A stretch of 5,378 nucleotides of DNA from JBFGWM01 sp041588495. Its GTDB lineage: Bacteria > Pseudomonadota > Gammaproteobacteria > Pseudomonadales > JBFGWM01. Shown here in pieces: positions 1 to 5,378 of this stretch. Position 1 is the stretch's first letter, and each line of letters begins with the position of its first letter. Below the pieces are notes generated by a model. The model was given only the letters and a program-made list of their open reading frames with translations, searched no databases and had not been told where the DNA came from. Location: the NCBI GenBank assembly GCA_041588495.1, contig JBFGWM010000201.1:1-5378 (forward strand). The letters are read 5' to 3'. The translations under genes and the position numbers were made by a program.

Positions 1-341
1 AGGCGGTGGCAGAGCAGGGTCGGCCAGCCAAGCTGGCGCATCAGCGGCGCCGCAAACTCGTAATACGTGTCGGAGAGGATCACCACCTGGAAGCGCTCCC
101 GCAGCCAGTCCAGGCAGTCCGCCGCACCCTCGAGCGGGGACAGGCCGGCGATCACCGCCTGGATGTCCGCCATGCGCAGGCCGTGTTTTTCGAGCAGGTC
201 GAGGCGCATGCGCATCAGTTCGTCGTAGTCGGGAATGTCCCGGGTCGTCGCCCGCAGTTCATCGACCCCGGTTTGCTCGGCAACGCCGATCCAGATTTCC
301 GGGATCAGGACTCCCTCGAGGTCCAGGCAGGCGATTTCCAC
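1..341 (-). CDS. thrH: ThrH, phosphoserine phosphatase / homoserine phosphotransferase (5' part only)
   Basis: This is a HAD-superfamily phosphatase of the ThrH type, a cytoplasmic enzyme that dephosphorylates phosphoserine and in Pseudomonas can transfer the phosphate to homoserine. The protein opens with MEIACLDLEGVLIPEIW, and the following segments (TTRDIPDYDELM, then LRERFQVVILSDTYYEF, then LMRQLGWPTLLCH) closely follow P. aeruginosa ThrH as I remember it. HAD motif I is D7-L-E9, with Glu where most HAD phosphatases have a second Asp; this is normal for ThrH. Motif II is S90-D91. About 113 of roughly 205 residues are visible; motifs III and IV lie beyond the left edge. The start is GTG at 341, preceded by a strong GGAGGAA. 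An ATG at 356 on the same strand is in another frame and soon reaches a stop. The gene is divergent from cysH. The family call is secure; which activity dominates cannot be seen. Confidence 0.93.
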   Translation of the reverse strand, partial: MEIACLDLEGVLIPEIWIGVAEQTGVDELRATTRDIPDYDELMRMRLDLLEKHGLRMADIQAVIAGLSPLEGAADCLDWLRERFQVVILSDTYYEFAAPLMRQLGWPTLLCHR

Positions 342-346
342 AACGA

Positions 347-353
347 TTCCTCC
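347..353 (-). promoter_or_regulatory. Ribosome binding site of thrH
   Basis: GGAGGAA on the minus strand lies 5 nt before the GTG at 341. It is a near-perfect anti-16S match and supports the GTG start, which also gives the N-terminus expected for ThrH. Confidence 0.8.
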
Positions 354-370
354 ATGTCAGGGTGACCGGA

Positions 371-399
371 AATCTACAGGCAATGCCGCGCGAGGGCAA
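371..399 (-). promoter_or_regulatory. Candidate sigma-70 promoter for thrH
   Basis: On the minus strand, TTGCCC (399-394, 4 of 6 matches to TTGACA) is followed after exactly 17 nt by TAGATT (376-371, 4 of 6 matches to TATAAT). Transcription would begin near 364, giving a leader of about 23 nt that contains the strong ribosome binding site. Position and spacing fit well, but the hexamers are only moderate, so this remains a prediction by eye. Confidence 0.35.
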
Positions 400-409
400 T
401 CGGGGCACC

Positions 410-421
410 GCGTTATAACGC
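410..421. repeat. Perfect 12-bp palindrome GCGTTATAACGC in the thrH/cysH spacer
   Basis: GCGTTATAACGC reads identically on both strands. It contains TATAAC (5 of 6 matches to the -10 consensus) in each direction and sits in the divergent spacer, just upstream of the candidate cysH promoter. It could be an operator half-site, a CysB contact point, or a symmetric -10 element. I see no good -35 hexamer at proper spacing on either side, which argues against it being the main promoter. Confidence 0.5.
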
Positions 422-430
422 ATGGAACTT

Positions 431-459
431 TTCATATTCCGGCCCGAATCTGGTACATT
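431..459 (+). promoter_or_regulatory. Candidate promoter for cysH with extended -10
   Basis: TTCATA (431-436, 4 of 6 matches to TTGACA) and TACATT (454-459, 4 of 6 matches to TATAAT) are separated by 17 nt. The -10 is preceded by TGG at 451-453, which gives the TGn extended -10 form. Transcription would start near 466, about 22 nt before the ATG at 488. That position also excludes the in-frame ATG at 422 as a start. It is a weak-to-moderate match, as expected for an activator-dependent cys promoter. Confidence 0.38.
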
Positions 460-487
460 TCACCGCCTTCTCGACCGGGACAACGCC

Positions 488-1231
488 ATGACCAACATCA
501 ACCAGACTGTCGAGGACCTGGCCCGCGAGTACGACGAACGCTCGCCGCAGGACATCCTCCGCCACGCCCTCGAAAACTACGAGGATATCGCCATTTCGTT
601 CAGCGGCGCCGAGGACGTCGTCCTGGTCGACATGGCGTCGAAAATTCGCGCCCCGGTGAAGGTCTTTTCCCTGGACACGGGGCGGCTTCACGCGGAGACC
701 TACCGTTTCATCGACAAGGTGCGTGATCACTACGGCGACAAGATCCAGCTCGACATCATGTTTCCCGACAGCGCCGAGGTGGAGAACCTGGTGCGCAGCA
801 AGGGCCTGTTCAGCTTCTTCGAGGACGGCCACAAGGAATGCTGCGGCATCCGCAAGGTCGCCCCGCTGCGGCGGCGCCTGACCGGCCTCGATGCGTGGAT
901 CACTGGCCAGCGCCGTGACCAGAGCCATGGCACGCGGGACAACGTGCCCGTGGCCCAGCTCGACCCGGCCTTCGGTTCCGCGGACAAGCCCCTGGTGAAG
1001 TTCAACCCGCTGGCCCACTGGACCTCGGCCCAGGTGTGGGAATACATCCGCATGTTCGACGTGCCCTACAACGAACTGCATGAAAAGGGCTTTATCAGCA
1101 TCGGCTGCGAGCCGTGCACGCGCCCAGTCCTGCCCAACCAGCACGAGCGCGAGGGGCGCTGGTGGTGGGAGGACACCGGGGCCAAGGAATGCGGTCTGCA
1201 CGTCGGCGCGTCGAACGACGACCGGGGCTGA
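488..1231 (+). CDS. cysH: Adenylyl-sulfate (APS) reductase, thioredoxin-dependent, 4Fe-4S type
   Basis: The protein has 247 residues and reduces APS to sulfite and AMP in assimilatory sulfate reduction, using thioredoxin in the cytoplasm. The nucleotide-binding loop is S39-G-A-E-D43, with further family motifs FSLDTGRLH (60-68) and GQRRDQS (140-146). Paired cysteines C118-C119 and the CxxC pair C207/C210 are the 4Fe-4S ligands, and C235 in KECGLH is the catalytic cysteine. The spacings (88 from the second Cys of the pair to the CxxC, 25 from the CxxC to the catalytic Cys) equal those I recall for P. aeruginosa APS reductase. The cluster cysteines show that the substrate is APS rather than PAPS, so this route would not need APS kinase. 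The N-terminus is shorter than in P. aeruginosa. ATG 488 is chosen because homology begins soon after it and the candidate promoter lies just upstream; the ribosome binding site is weak (GGGA at 477-480). The gene converges on cysB. Confidence 0.96.
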   Translation: MTNINQTVEDLAREYDERSPQDILRHALENYEDIAISFSGAEDVVLVDMASKIRAPVKVFSLDTGRLHAETYRFIDKVRDHYGDKIQLDIMFPDSAEVENLVRSKGLFSFFEDGHKECCGIRKVAPLRRRLTGLDAWITGQRRDQSHGTRDNVPVAQLDPAFGSADKPLVKFNPLAHWTSAQVWEYIRMFDVPYNELHEKGFISIGCEPCTRPVLPNQHEREGRWWWEDTGAKECGLHVGASNDDRG

Positions 1232-1243
1232 TCCGGCAGCGAC

Positions 1244-2218
1244 TCAGTACTCAGGCAGTTTCACGCCACGAAACAGCTGGTCGATCTCGCCGCGACCGTG
1301 GGCCTCGCTGGCCTGGTCGATCAGTTCGCGGGTGAGGTGCGGCGCGAACAGGCTGATGAACTCGTACATGAAGCCGCGCAGGAAGGTGCCCCTGCGGAAA
1401 CCGATACGGGTGGTGCTGGGCTCGAACAGCTTGCTTGCGTCCAGCGCCACCAGGTCTCCGTCCTGCTCCGGGTCGTAGGCCATGCGCGCCACGATGCCCA
1501 CCCCCAGTCCCAGTCTCACGTAGGTCTTGATCACATCGGCGTCCGTCGCGGTAAACACCACCCGCGGGGTGAGCCCGGCGTTCATGAAGGCATCGTCCAG
1601 TTTCGAGCGCCCGGTGAAACCGAACACGTAGGTGACAATCGGGTGTGACGCGACCGCCTCCAGGGTCAGCTTGTCCAGCCGGGTGAGCGCGTGGCCCCTG
1701 GGCACCAGCACGCAGCGGTTCCACCGGTAGCAGGGCATCATCACCAGGTCGCTGAACAATTCCAACGCCTCCGTGGCGATGGCGAAATCCACGGTGCCGT
1801 CGGCGGCCATTTCCGAAATCTGCATCGGGGTCCCCTGGTGCATGTGCAGGGAAACCTCCGGGTAGCGCTGGATGAAGCCCTCGATCACCGGTGGCAGGGC
1901 GTAGCGCGCCTGGGTATGGGTGGTGGCAATGGACAGGCTGCCGCGGGTCTCGTCGCTGAACTCCTGGGCCACCTGCTTGATGCTGTCGACCTTGCGCAGG
2001 ATTTCGCCGGCGACCTTGAGAATCGCCTCCCCCGCAGGAGTGATGCGGGTCAGGTGTTTGCCGCTGCGCGCGAAGATCTCGACCCCGAGTTCGTCCTCGA
2101 GCAGGCGCACCTGCTTGCTGATGCCCGGTTGCGAGGTGTAGAGGCTCTGGGCCGTGGCGGAGACATTGAGGTCGTGGTGGGCGACCTCCCAGATGTACTT
2201 GAGTTGCTGCAGTTTCAT
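1244..2218 (-). CDS. cysB: CysB, LysR-type regulator of sulfur assimilation
   Basis: The protein has 324 residues, the same length as E. coli CysB. It is a LysR-type activator that senses N-acetylserine or O-acetylserine, is antagonised by sulfide or thiosulfate, and switches on cys genes while usually repressing itself. The N-terminal winged helix-turn-helix (about 1-60) starts MKLQQLKYIWEVAHHDLNVS and carries SATAQSLYTSQPGISKQ at 20-36. A linker helix follows, then the effector-binding domain from about 93. T100, T102, Q103 and T202, the residues known to hold the anion or effector in CysB, are all present (TTHTQARYALP and FGFTGRS). This separates CysB from general LysR proteins; the paralogue Cbl would be the main alternative, and the neighbouring cysH favours CysB. 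The stop lies 12 bp from the cysH stop. It is divergent from the TSUP gene across an AT-rich control region. Confidence 0.95.
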   Translation of the reverse strand: MKLQQLKYIWEVAHHDLNVSATAQSLYTSQPGISKQVRLLEDELGVEIFARSGKHLTRITPAGEAILKVAGEILRKVDSIKQVAQEFSDETRGSLSIATTHTQARYALPPVIEGFIQRYPEVSLHMHQGTPMQISEMAADGTVDFAIATEALELFSDLVMMPCYRWNRCVLVPRGHALTRLDKLTLEAVASHPIVTYVFGFTGRSKLDDAFMNAGLTPRVVFTATDADVIKTYVRLGLGVGIVARMAYDPEQDGDLVALDASKLFEPSTTRIGFRRGTFLRGFMYEFISLFAPHLTRELIDQASEAHGRGEIDQLFRGVKLPEY

Positions 2219-2225
2219 CGCCCTG

Positions 2226-2230
2226 TCTCC
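2226..2230 (-). promoter_or_regulatory. Ribosome binding site of cysB
   Basis: GGAGA on the minus strand lies 7 nt before the ATG at 2218. It supports that ATG over an in-frame GTG at 2239, which would add seven residues not found in CysB proteins. Confidence 0.65.
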
Positions 2231-2261
2231 GCGCGCCACGCGCTGGGTACTGCGGCCGCCA

Positions 2262-2267
2262 TATATA
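2262..2267 (-). promoter_or_regulatory. Possible -10 element of the cysB promoter
   Basis: TATATA on the minus strand, inside CTATATATGG, is the best -10-like hexamer upstream of cysB and would give a leader of roughly 37 nt. The nearest -35-like sequence, TTGTCT (2293-2288), is 20 nt away, which is too far for a good sigma-70 promoter. Treat the position as approximate. Confidence 0.22.
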
Positions 2268-2296
2268 GATGGTTAGTGCATAAAAATAGACAAAAA

Positions 2297-2313
2297 TATT
2301 CTTTTTAAGAATA
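2297..2313. repeat. Inverted repeat, candidate LysR-type (CysB) operator
   Basis: TATTCTT-TTT-AAGAATA is a perfect inverted repeat with 7-bp arms and a 3-bp centre. It contains the T-N11-A form of a LysR box (T2299 to A2311). It lies within the AT-rich bent region between cysB and the divergent TSUP gene, where an autoregulatory CysB site would be expected. Known CysB sites are degenerate, so the assignment to CysB is by position rather than by a sharp consensus. Confidence 0.45.
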
Positions 2314-2360
2314 GGTACAAACGGCTAGATTTACCACTCCCGCCCCTCAAGGAGCGCTTT

Positions 2361-2373
2361 CCCCGCGCCGGGG
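2361..2373 (+). promoter_or_regulatory. GC-only hairpin in the leader of the TSUP gene
   Basis: CCCCG-CGC-CGGGG forms a perfect 5-bp all-GC stem with a 3-nt loop. It lies between a good Shine-Dalgarno-like AAGGAG (2349-2354) and the ATG at 2389. No T-run follows, so it is not a classic intrinsic terminator. It may affect translation of the permease or may be chance in GC-rich DNA. Confidence 0.35.
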
Positions 2374-2388
2374 TCCGCAACCCACGGA

Positions 2389-3171
2389 ATGGATTTCTAC
2401 CTCTACATCCTGGCTGGCGCCGGCGTCGGTTTCGCGGTGGGGCTCACTGGTGTCGGCGGCGGCTCGCTGATGACGCCGCTGCTTCTCCTGTTCGGGTTCC
2501 CGCCCCACATCGCCATCGGTACCGACCTGCTCTACGCCGCGATCACCAAGTCCGGCGGGGTGGCCATGCATCATCGCCAGGGCACCATTCGCTGGCGGAT
2601 CGCCCTGCTCCTCGGGGCCGGCAGCATCCCCGCCTCGCTGGTCACGGTCTGGGTGCTGCACCGTTACTTCGACACCGCCTCCGAGGGTTACGGACACGTC
2701 CTCACCACCGCCCTCGGCGTGATGCTGATCCTGACCGCCACCGTGATCCTGCTCAAGACCCGGCTCGGCAAACCCAGCGAGGCCGCCGTGGAGCGCCGCA
2801 CCTGGATGCTCGTGAACGCGGGCAAACTGACCTTTGTCTGTGGCCTTTTCCTCGGCGTGATGGTCACCCTGTCCTCGGTCGGCGCCGGCGCCATCGGCAC
2901 CGCGATCCTGCTGATCCTGTATCCGCGCCTGCCGTCCATCCAGGTGGTGGGCACCGATCTCGTGCATGCCGTACCGTTGACTCTGGTCGCCGGCATCGGC
3001 CACCTGTTTCTCGGCAACGTGGATTTTGCCCTGCTGGGCGCACTGCTGATCGGCTCCCTGCCCGCCATTTTCGTCGGCACCTGGGTGGGCGCCCGCCTGC
3101 CCAACCAGTTCCTGCAGCCGATCCTGGCGACCACCCTCATGGTGCTCGGCGTCAAGTACGCTTTCTTCTGA
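2389..3171 (+). CDS. TSUP-family (TauE/SafE) membrane permease, probable sulfite or sulfur-anion transporter
   Basis: This 260-residue inner-membrane protein is of the usual TSUP length, with about eight hydrophobic segments. It shows the internal duplication typical of the family. The first half has GLTGVGGGSLMTPLL (18-32) followed by GTD at 44-46, and the second half has SSVGAGAIGT (162-171) followed by GTD at 188-190. Family members move sulfite, sulfoacetate, taurine-derived or other sulfur-containing anions; the substrate cannot be read from sequence. It is divergent from cysB and near cysH, whose product is sulfite, so sulfite efflux or sulfur-anion transport under CysB control is a reasonable inference. 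ATG 2389 is the only sensible start: between AAGGAG (2349-2354) and this codon there is no ATG, GTG or TTG. Only GGA sits directly before it, so the ribosome binding site is poor. The antiporter gene follows after 79 bp. Confidence 0.88.
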   Translation: MDFYLYILAGAGVGFAVGLTGVGGGSLMTPLLLLFGFPPHIAIGTDLLYAAITKSGGVAMHHRQGTIRWRIALLLGAGSIPASLVTVWVLHRYFDTASEGYGHVLTTALGVMLILTATVILLKTRLGKPSEAAVERRTWMLVNAGKLTFVCGLFLGVMVTLSSVGAGAIGTAILLILYPRLPSIQVVGTDLVHAVPLTLVAGIGHLFLGNVDFALLGALLIGSLPAIFVGTWVGARLPNQFLQPILATTLMVLGVKYAFF

Positions 3172-3236
3172 AAACGCGTCCCGCGGGGGTGCACCCGAGG
3201 AAACGGATCGTTATCCTAGCGCGGGGCTCACGGAGC

Positions 3237-3242
3237 GAGGAA
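3237..3242 (+). promoter_or_regulatory. Ribosome binding site of the antiporter gene
   Basis: GAGGAA lies 8 nt before the GTG at 3251. Together with the hydrophobic first membrane segment beginning right after that codon, it fixes the non-ATG start. Confidence 0.65.
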
Positions 3243-3250
3243 TTCATCCC

Positions 3251-4783
3251 GTGCAGGAGATCACGCTGCTGGCGCTGGCGTTCGTGCTCGGACTGGCGGC
3301 AAGCCGGTTCGGGCTGCCCGTCTTTGTCGGCTACCTGTGCGCGGGATTCCTGGCCGGCAACTTCGGTGGCGGCGTCACGCCGCTGATCGAGGAAGCCAGT
3401 CACGTCGGCGTGCTGTTCCTGCTGTTCACGGTCGGCCTGCACCTCAACCTGCGCACCATCCTCACCCGCGAGGTGCTGGTCGGCGGCGCGGGTCACATGC
3501 TTCTCAGCACGACCATTTTCGTTGTCGCCTGCCGGTTTTTCGACCTCGACTGGCAGACCGCGATATTCCTCGGGGTGCTGCTCAGCATGTCGAGCACGGT
3601 GATCACCGCCAAGGACCTGGAGAACCGCAACGAACTGAGCGCCTTCCACGGCCGAATCGCCATCGGCATCCTGATCCTCCAGGACCTGGTCGCCGTGCTG
3701 CTGTTCGCGATGGTGGGCGAACGAACCCCCGCGCCCCTGTCCCTGGTGGCGATCCCGGCGCTGATCGCGGCGCGACCGCTGCTGGGCTGGCTGGTGCGCG
3801 TGACGCGCAACCCGGACCTGCTCCTGCTGCTCGGCACCCTGCTGGCCCTCGGTTTCGCGGAGTTCTTCCATGCGCTGCGGCTCAGCCCGGAACTCGGCGC
3901 CCTGCTGGCCGGGGCGCTGCTGGCCGGTCACCCCCGCGCCGAGACCCTCGCCGACCGCACCTGGGCCCTCAAGGAGATCTTCCTGGTCGGATTCTTCATC
4001 AAGGTGGGAATGGTCGGCACCCTGGGCCCGGACACCCTGTTCTGGGCCGGGTTGATCCTGCTGGTTCTGCCGCTCAAGGCCGCTTTTTTCTTTGGCCTGC
4101 TGGTGCTGCTCGGACTGCGCGCACGCACGGCATTCATTACTGGCGCGACCCTGACCAGCTACAGCGAGTTCACCCTGGTCGGCGGACTGGTCGGTTACAA
4201 CCAGGGCCTGCTGACCGCCGACTATTTTGCGGTGCTTGCGGTGGCCACGGCGGCATCGTTCATGATCAACCTGCCGGTGAACCGCCTCGTCCATGCCATC
4301 TACAACCGCATCGCCAACGTGCTGGTGCCACTGCAGCTCGACGTTCGTCACCCGGACCAGCCGGCGCCCCTGCAGGAATCCCACGACCTGCGCTTCCTGG
4401 TGCTGGGCCTGGGGCGCACTGGCGGCGCCGCGCTGCGCTGGCTGGAGGACAACAACTACCCGGTTGCCGGGATCGACAGCGACCCGTTGGTGGCCCAGGA
4501 ATGGCGCGGCCAGGGCATCGACGTGATCTGTGCGGATGTGCAGGACAGCGACCTGTGGAGCGGAATCAGCGTGGACCGGCTCGAGGGCGTGGTGATCGCC
4601 CTCCCCGGCTTTGGCGCCCGCCTCGAGGCGGTGCGCCGCGTGCGCGAGGCGGGGGACACCACGAAAATCAGCGTGTACGCCATGAATCCTCAGGAAGAGG
4701 AAAAACTGCGTGCCGCCGGCGCGACCGAAATCTCGCGCGTCCTCGAGGACGCCGGCGTCCGCCTTGCGGAACTCAGCCTTTAG
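3251..4783 (+). CDS. CPA2-family cation:proton antiporter with C-terminal TrkA-N/RCK domain (Kef/YbaL-like)
   Basis: The protein has 510 residues. The first ~350 are a polytopic Na+/H+-exchanger-type domain. Family marks are SMSSTVITAKDLENR, then GRIAIGILILQDLVAV with Q144-D145 in the ion-site helix, HPRAE at 227-231, FFIKVGM at 248-254, and TSYSEFTLVGG with E306 at the position of the Kef SQGGEF motif. A cytoplasmic Rossmann domain follows: GLGRTGG at 386-392 (GxGxxG) and GIDSD with acidic D409 at the end of the second strand, suggesting NAD(H) or nucleotide binding. The protein ends after this RCK_N domain with no RCK_C, so it is somewhat shorter than KefB/KefC (about 600). It would exchange K+ or Na+ for protons across the inner membrane, gated by ligand binding; the ion cannot be decided. 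The 79-bp gap from the TSUP gene has no clear terminator, so co-transcription is possible. The start is GTG. Confidence 0.9.
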   Translation: MQEITLLALAFVLGLAASRFGLPVFVGYLCAGFLAGNFGGGVTPLIEEASHVGVLFLLFTVGLHLNLRTILTREVLVGGAGHMLLSTTIFVVACRFFDLDWQTAIFLGVLLSMSSTVITAKDLENRNELSAFHGRIAIGILILQDLVAVLLFAMVGERTPAPLSLVAIPALIAARPLLGWLVRVTRNPDLLLLLGTLLALGFAEFFHALRLSPELGALLAGALLAGHPRAETLADRTWALKEIFLVGFFIKVGMVGTLGPDTLFWAGLILLVLPLKAAFFFGLLVLLGLRARTAFITGATLTSYSEFTLVGGLVGYNQGLLTADYFAVLAVATAASFMINLPVNRLVHAIYNRIANVLVPLQLDVRHPDQPAPLQESHDLRFLVLGLGRTGGAALRWLEDNNYPVAGIDSDPLVAQEWRGQGIDVICADVQDSDLWSGISVDRLEGVVIALPGFGARLEAVRRVREAGDTTKISVYAMNPQEEEKLRAAGATEISRVLEDAGVRLAELSL

Positions 4784-4825
4784 ACCGACACGCGCATCGG
4801 CGAAGCGGCAGCCCCTCGATACCGG

Positions 4826-5378
4826 CTACTTGGCGCCCTTGGCAGGCTCCTTGACCACCAGGTTTGCCACACCGTGGGGCACGTGTCCGGTGGCGACATG
4901 CTCGCTGGCGGAATCGCAGTGGCCCTGCTGGTCGTCAAAGAACACGTCGGCATTGAATGCGCGCAGGAACTCCCCCTTGGGCAGGCCACCGAGGAACAGG
5001 GACTCGTCGATACGGATGTCCCAGGCGCGCAGGGTGCGGATCACCCGTTCGTGTGCCGGCGCCGAGCGCGCGGTGAACAGCCCGGTACGAATCGGGCAGT
5101 CGTCACGGCTGAACTCGGCCTGCAGCTTGTGCAGCGCGGCCAGGAACTCCATGAACGGCCCCCCGGAAAGGGGCCTGCGGGCGGCTTCCCGCTCGCTGCG
5201 CGCAAACGCCTCGAGCCCTTCCTGCTTGAACACCCGCTCCGCCTCGTCCGAGAAGAGGACCGCGTCGCCGTCGAACGCGAAGCGCAGTTCGTCGGTATCG
5301 CTGCCGCGGGCGCGGGACGGCAGGATGGTCGCCGCGGCGTGGCCGTCATCCAGGGCCCGGCGCACGTCGTCCGGGTCG
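4826..5378 (-). CDS. Cytosolic 5'-nucleotidase, PF06189-type (C-terminal part)
   Basis: About 183 codons of the C-terminal part are visible; the frame stays open through the right edge, so the true start lies beyond it. A GTG at 5365 is internal: the codons before it (D-P-D-D) continue the family sequence, and such proteins are usually about 300 residues. Visible motifs, in order, are FAFDGDAVLFSDEAE (DGD at 5272-5264), CPIRTGLFTARSAPAHERVI, then LGGLPKG and ADVFFDDQ. They resemble HAD phosphatase motifs I (DxD), II (T), III (K) and IV (DD), fitting removal of phosphate from nucleoside 5'-monophosphates in the cytoplasm. Substrate preference is unknown. The stop lies 42 bp from the convergent antiporter stop, with no convincing terminator between. 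I recognise the family from memory of the bacterial 5'-nucleotidase group; AMP is also a product of APS reductase, but a functional link is only speculation. Confidence 0.85.
   Translation of the reverse strand, partial: DPDDVRRALDDGHAAATILPSRARGSDTDELRFAFDGDAVLFSDEAERVFKQEGLEAFARSEREAARRPLSGGPFMEFLAALHKLQAEFSRDDCPIRTGLFTARSAPAHERVIRTLRAWDIRIDESLFLGGLPKGEFLRAFNADVFFDDQQGHCDSASEHVATGHVPHGVANLVVKEPAKGAK

Larger units (their letters stand above)
2260..2322. promoter_or_regulatory. AT-rich divergent control region with phased A-tracts (cysB/TSUP)
   Basis: This stretch is about three-quarters A+T in otherwise GC-rich DNA. It contains A5 at 2282-2286, A5 at 2292-2296 and T5 at 2302-2306, so the tract centres lie exactly 10 bp apart. 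Such phasing to the helical turn is known to give intrinsic DNA bending. AAAAATA is also directly repeated at 2282-2288 and 2292-2298. TAGACA at 2287-2292 is 5 of 6 to a -35 for the rightward gene, but no good -10 follows at 16-18 nt. CysB binding is expected here because LysR regulators commonly bind between themselves and a divergent target. Confidence 0.6.

Noticed and set aside
422..487. Upstream in-frame ATG that would extend CysH by 22 residues
   Set aside because: There is no ribosome binding site before 422, the candidate promoter (431-459) lies within the extension, and the extra residues match nothing I recognise in APS reductases.
413..1201. 262-codon open frame on the minus strand, antisense to cysH
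   Set aside because: It lies wholly opposite a gene with every catalytic residue intact, has no recognisable motif, and would start inside cysH and run through the cysH promoter.
2347..3003. 218-codon open frame on the minus strand, antisense to the TSUP gene
   Set aside because: It is low-complexity in Gly, Gln, Asp, Glu and His, with no family resemblance; a codon-bias shadow.
3187..3196. GGGTGCACCC palindrome between the TSUP and antiporter genes as a terminator
   Set aside because: The stem is short with almost no loop, and no T-run follows; more likely chance in GC-rich sequence.
3152..4384. Long open frame of 410 codons on the minus strand, antisense to the antiporter gene
   Set aside because: Its product is an unbroken run of Gln, Glu, His, Arg and Ala with no domain or hydrophobic core, typical of the strand opposite a Leu/Val-rich membrane protein in GC-rich DNA. 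The plus-strand protein has clear family motifs.
4784..4825. Bidirectional terminator between the antiporter and nucleotidase genes
   Set aside because: Only a 4-bp CCGA/TCGG pairing with an 8-nt loop is visible, with no T-runs on either strand.
5363..5365. GTG as the start of the nucleotidase gene
   Set aside because: The frame is open to the window edge, codons upstream continue family-like sequence, and the protein would lack the N-terminal third expected for the family.
1..5378. A novel defence, mobile or otherwise undescribed multi-gene system
   Set aside because: All six genes belong to known housekeeping or transport families, and I see no repeats, integrase, toxin-antitoxin pair or unexplained coding region.

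Overview
The window is GC-rich, gene-dense chromosomal DNA. It most likely comes from a gammaproteobacterium (Pseudomonas-like or a related high-GC lineage), judging by the protein sequences: a ThrH-type phosphatase, a 4Fe-4S APS reductase, a 324-residue CysB, and a 5'-nucleotidase of the PF06189 type. The order cysB-cysH-thrH matches, from memory, the arrangement around PA1754-PA1757 in Pseudomonas aeruginosa. No mobile element, CRISPR array, tRNA, rRNA or clear foreign island is visible.

Layout from left to right: the first 113 codons of thrH on the minus strand (3' end beyond the left edge); a 146-bp divergent spacer with a candidate promoter for each direction and a perfect 12-bp palindrome; cysH on the plus strand; cysB on the minus strand, convergent with cysH and separated from it by 12 bp; a 170-bp divergent spacer containing an AT-rich island with helically phased A-tracts and a LysR-type inverted repeat; a TSUP (TauE/SafE) membrane permease gene on the plus strand; a CPA2-type cation:proton antiporter gene with a C-terminal TrkA-N/RCK domain on the plus strand; and the 3' part of a 5'-nucleotidase gene on the minus strand, whose 5' end is beyond the right edge.

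The left and middle parts form a sulfur-assimilation locus. CysH reduces adenylyl sulfate (APS) to sulfite and AMP. CysB is the expected transcriptional regulator of that pathway. The TSUP permease, divergent from cysB across a shared control region, is a plausible exporter or importer of sulfite or another sulfur anion. ThrH belongs to serine/threonine metabolism, and serine supplies the carbon skeleton of cysteine. The antiporter and the nucleotidase have no obvious mechanistic tie to sulfur and may simply be neighbours.

The genes are well-known families. I found no convincing undescribed system. The points most worth a second look are non-coding: the cysB/TSUP control region, the TSUP leader with no proper ribosome binding site, and the symmetric element between thrH and cysH.
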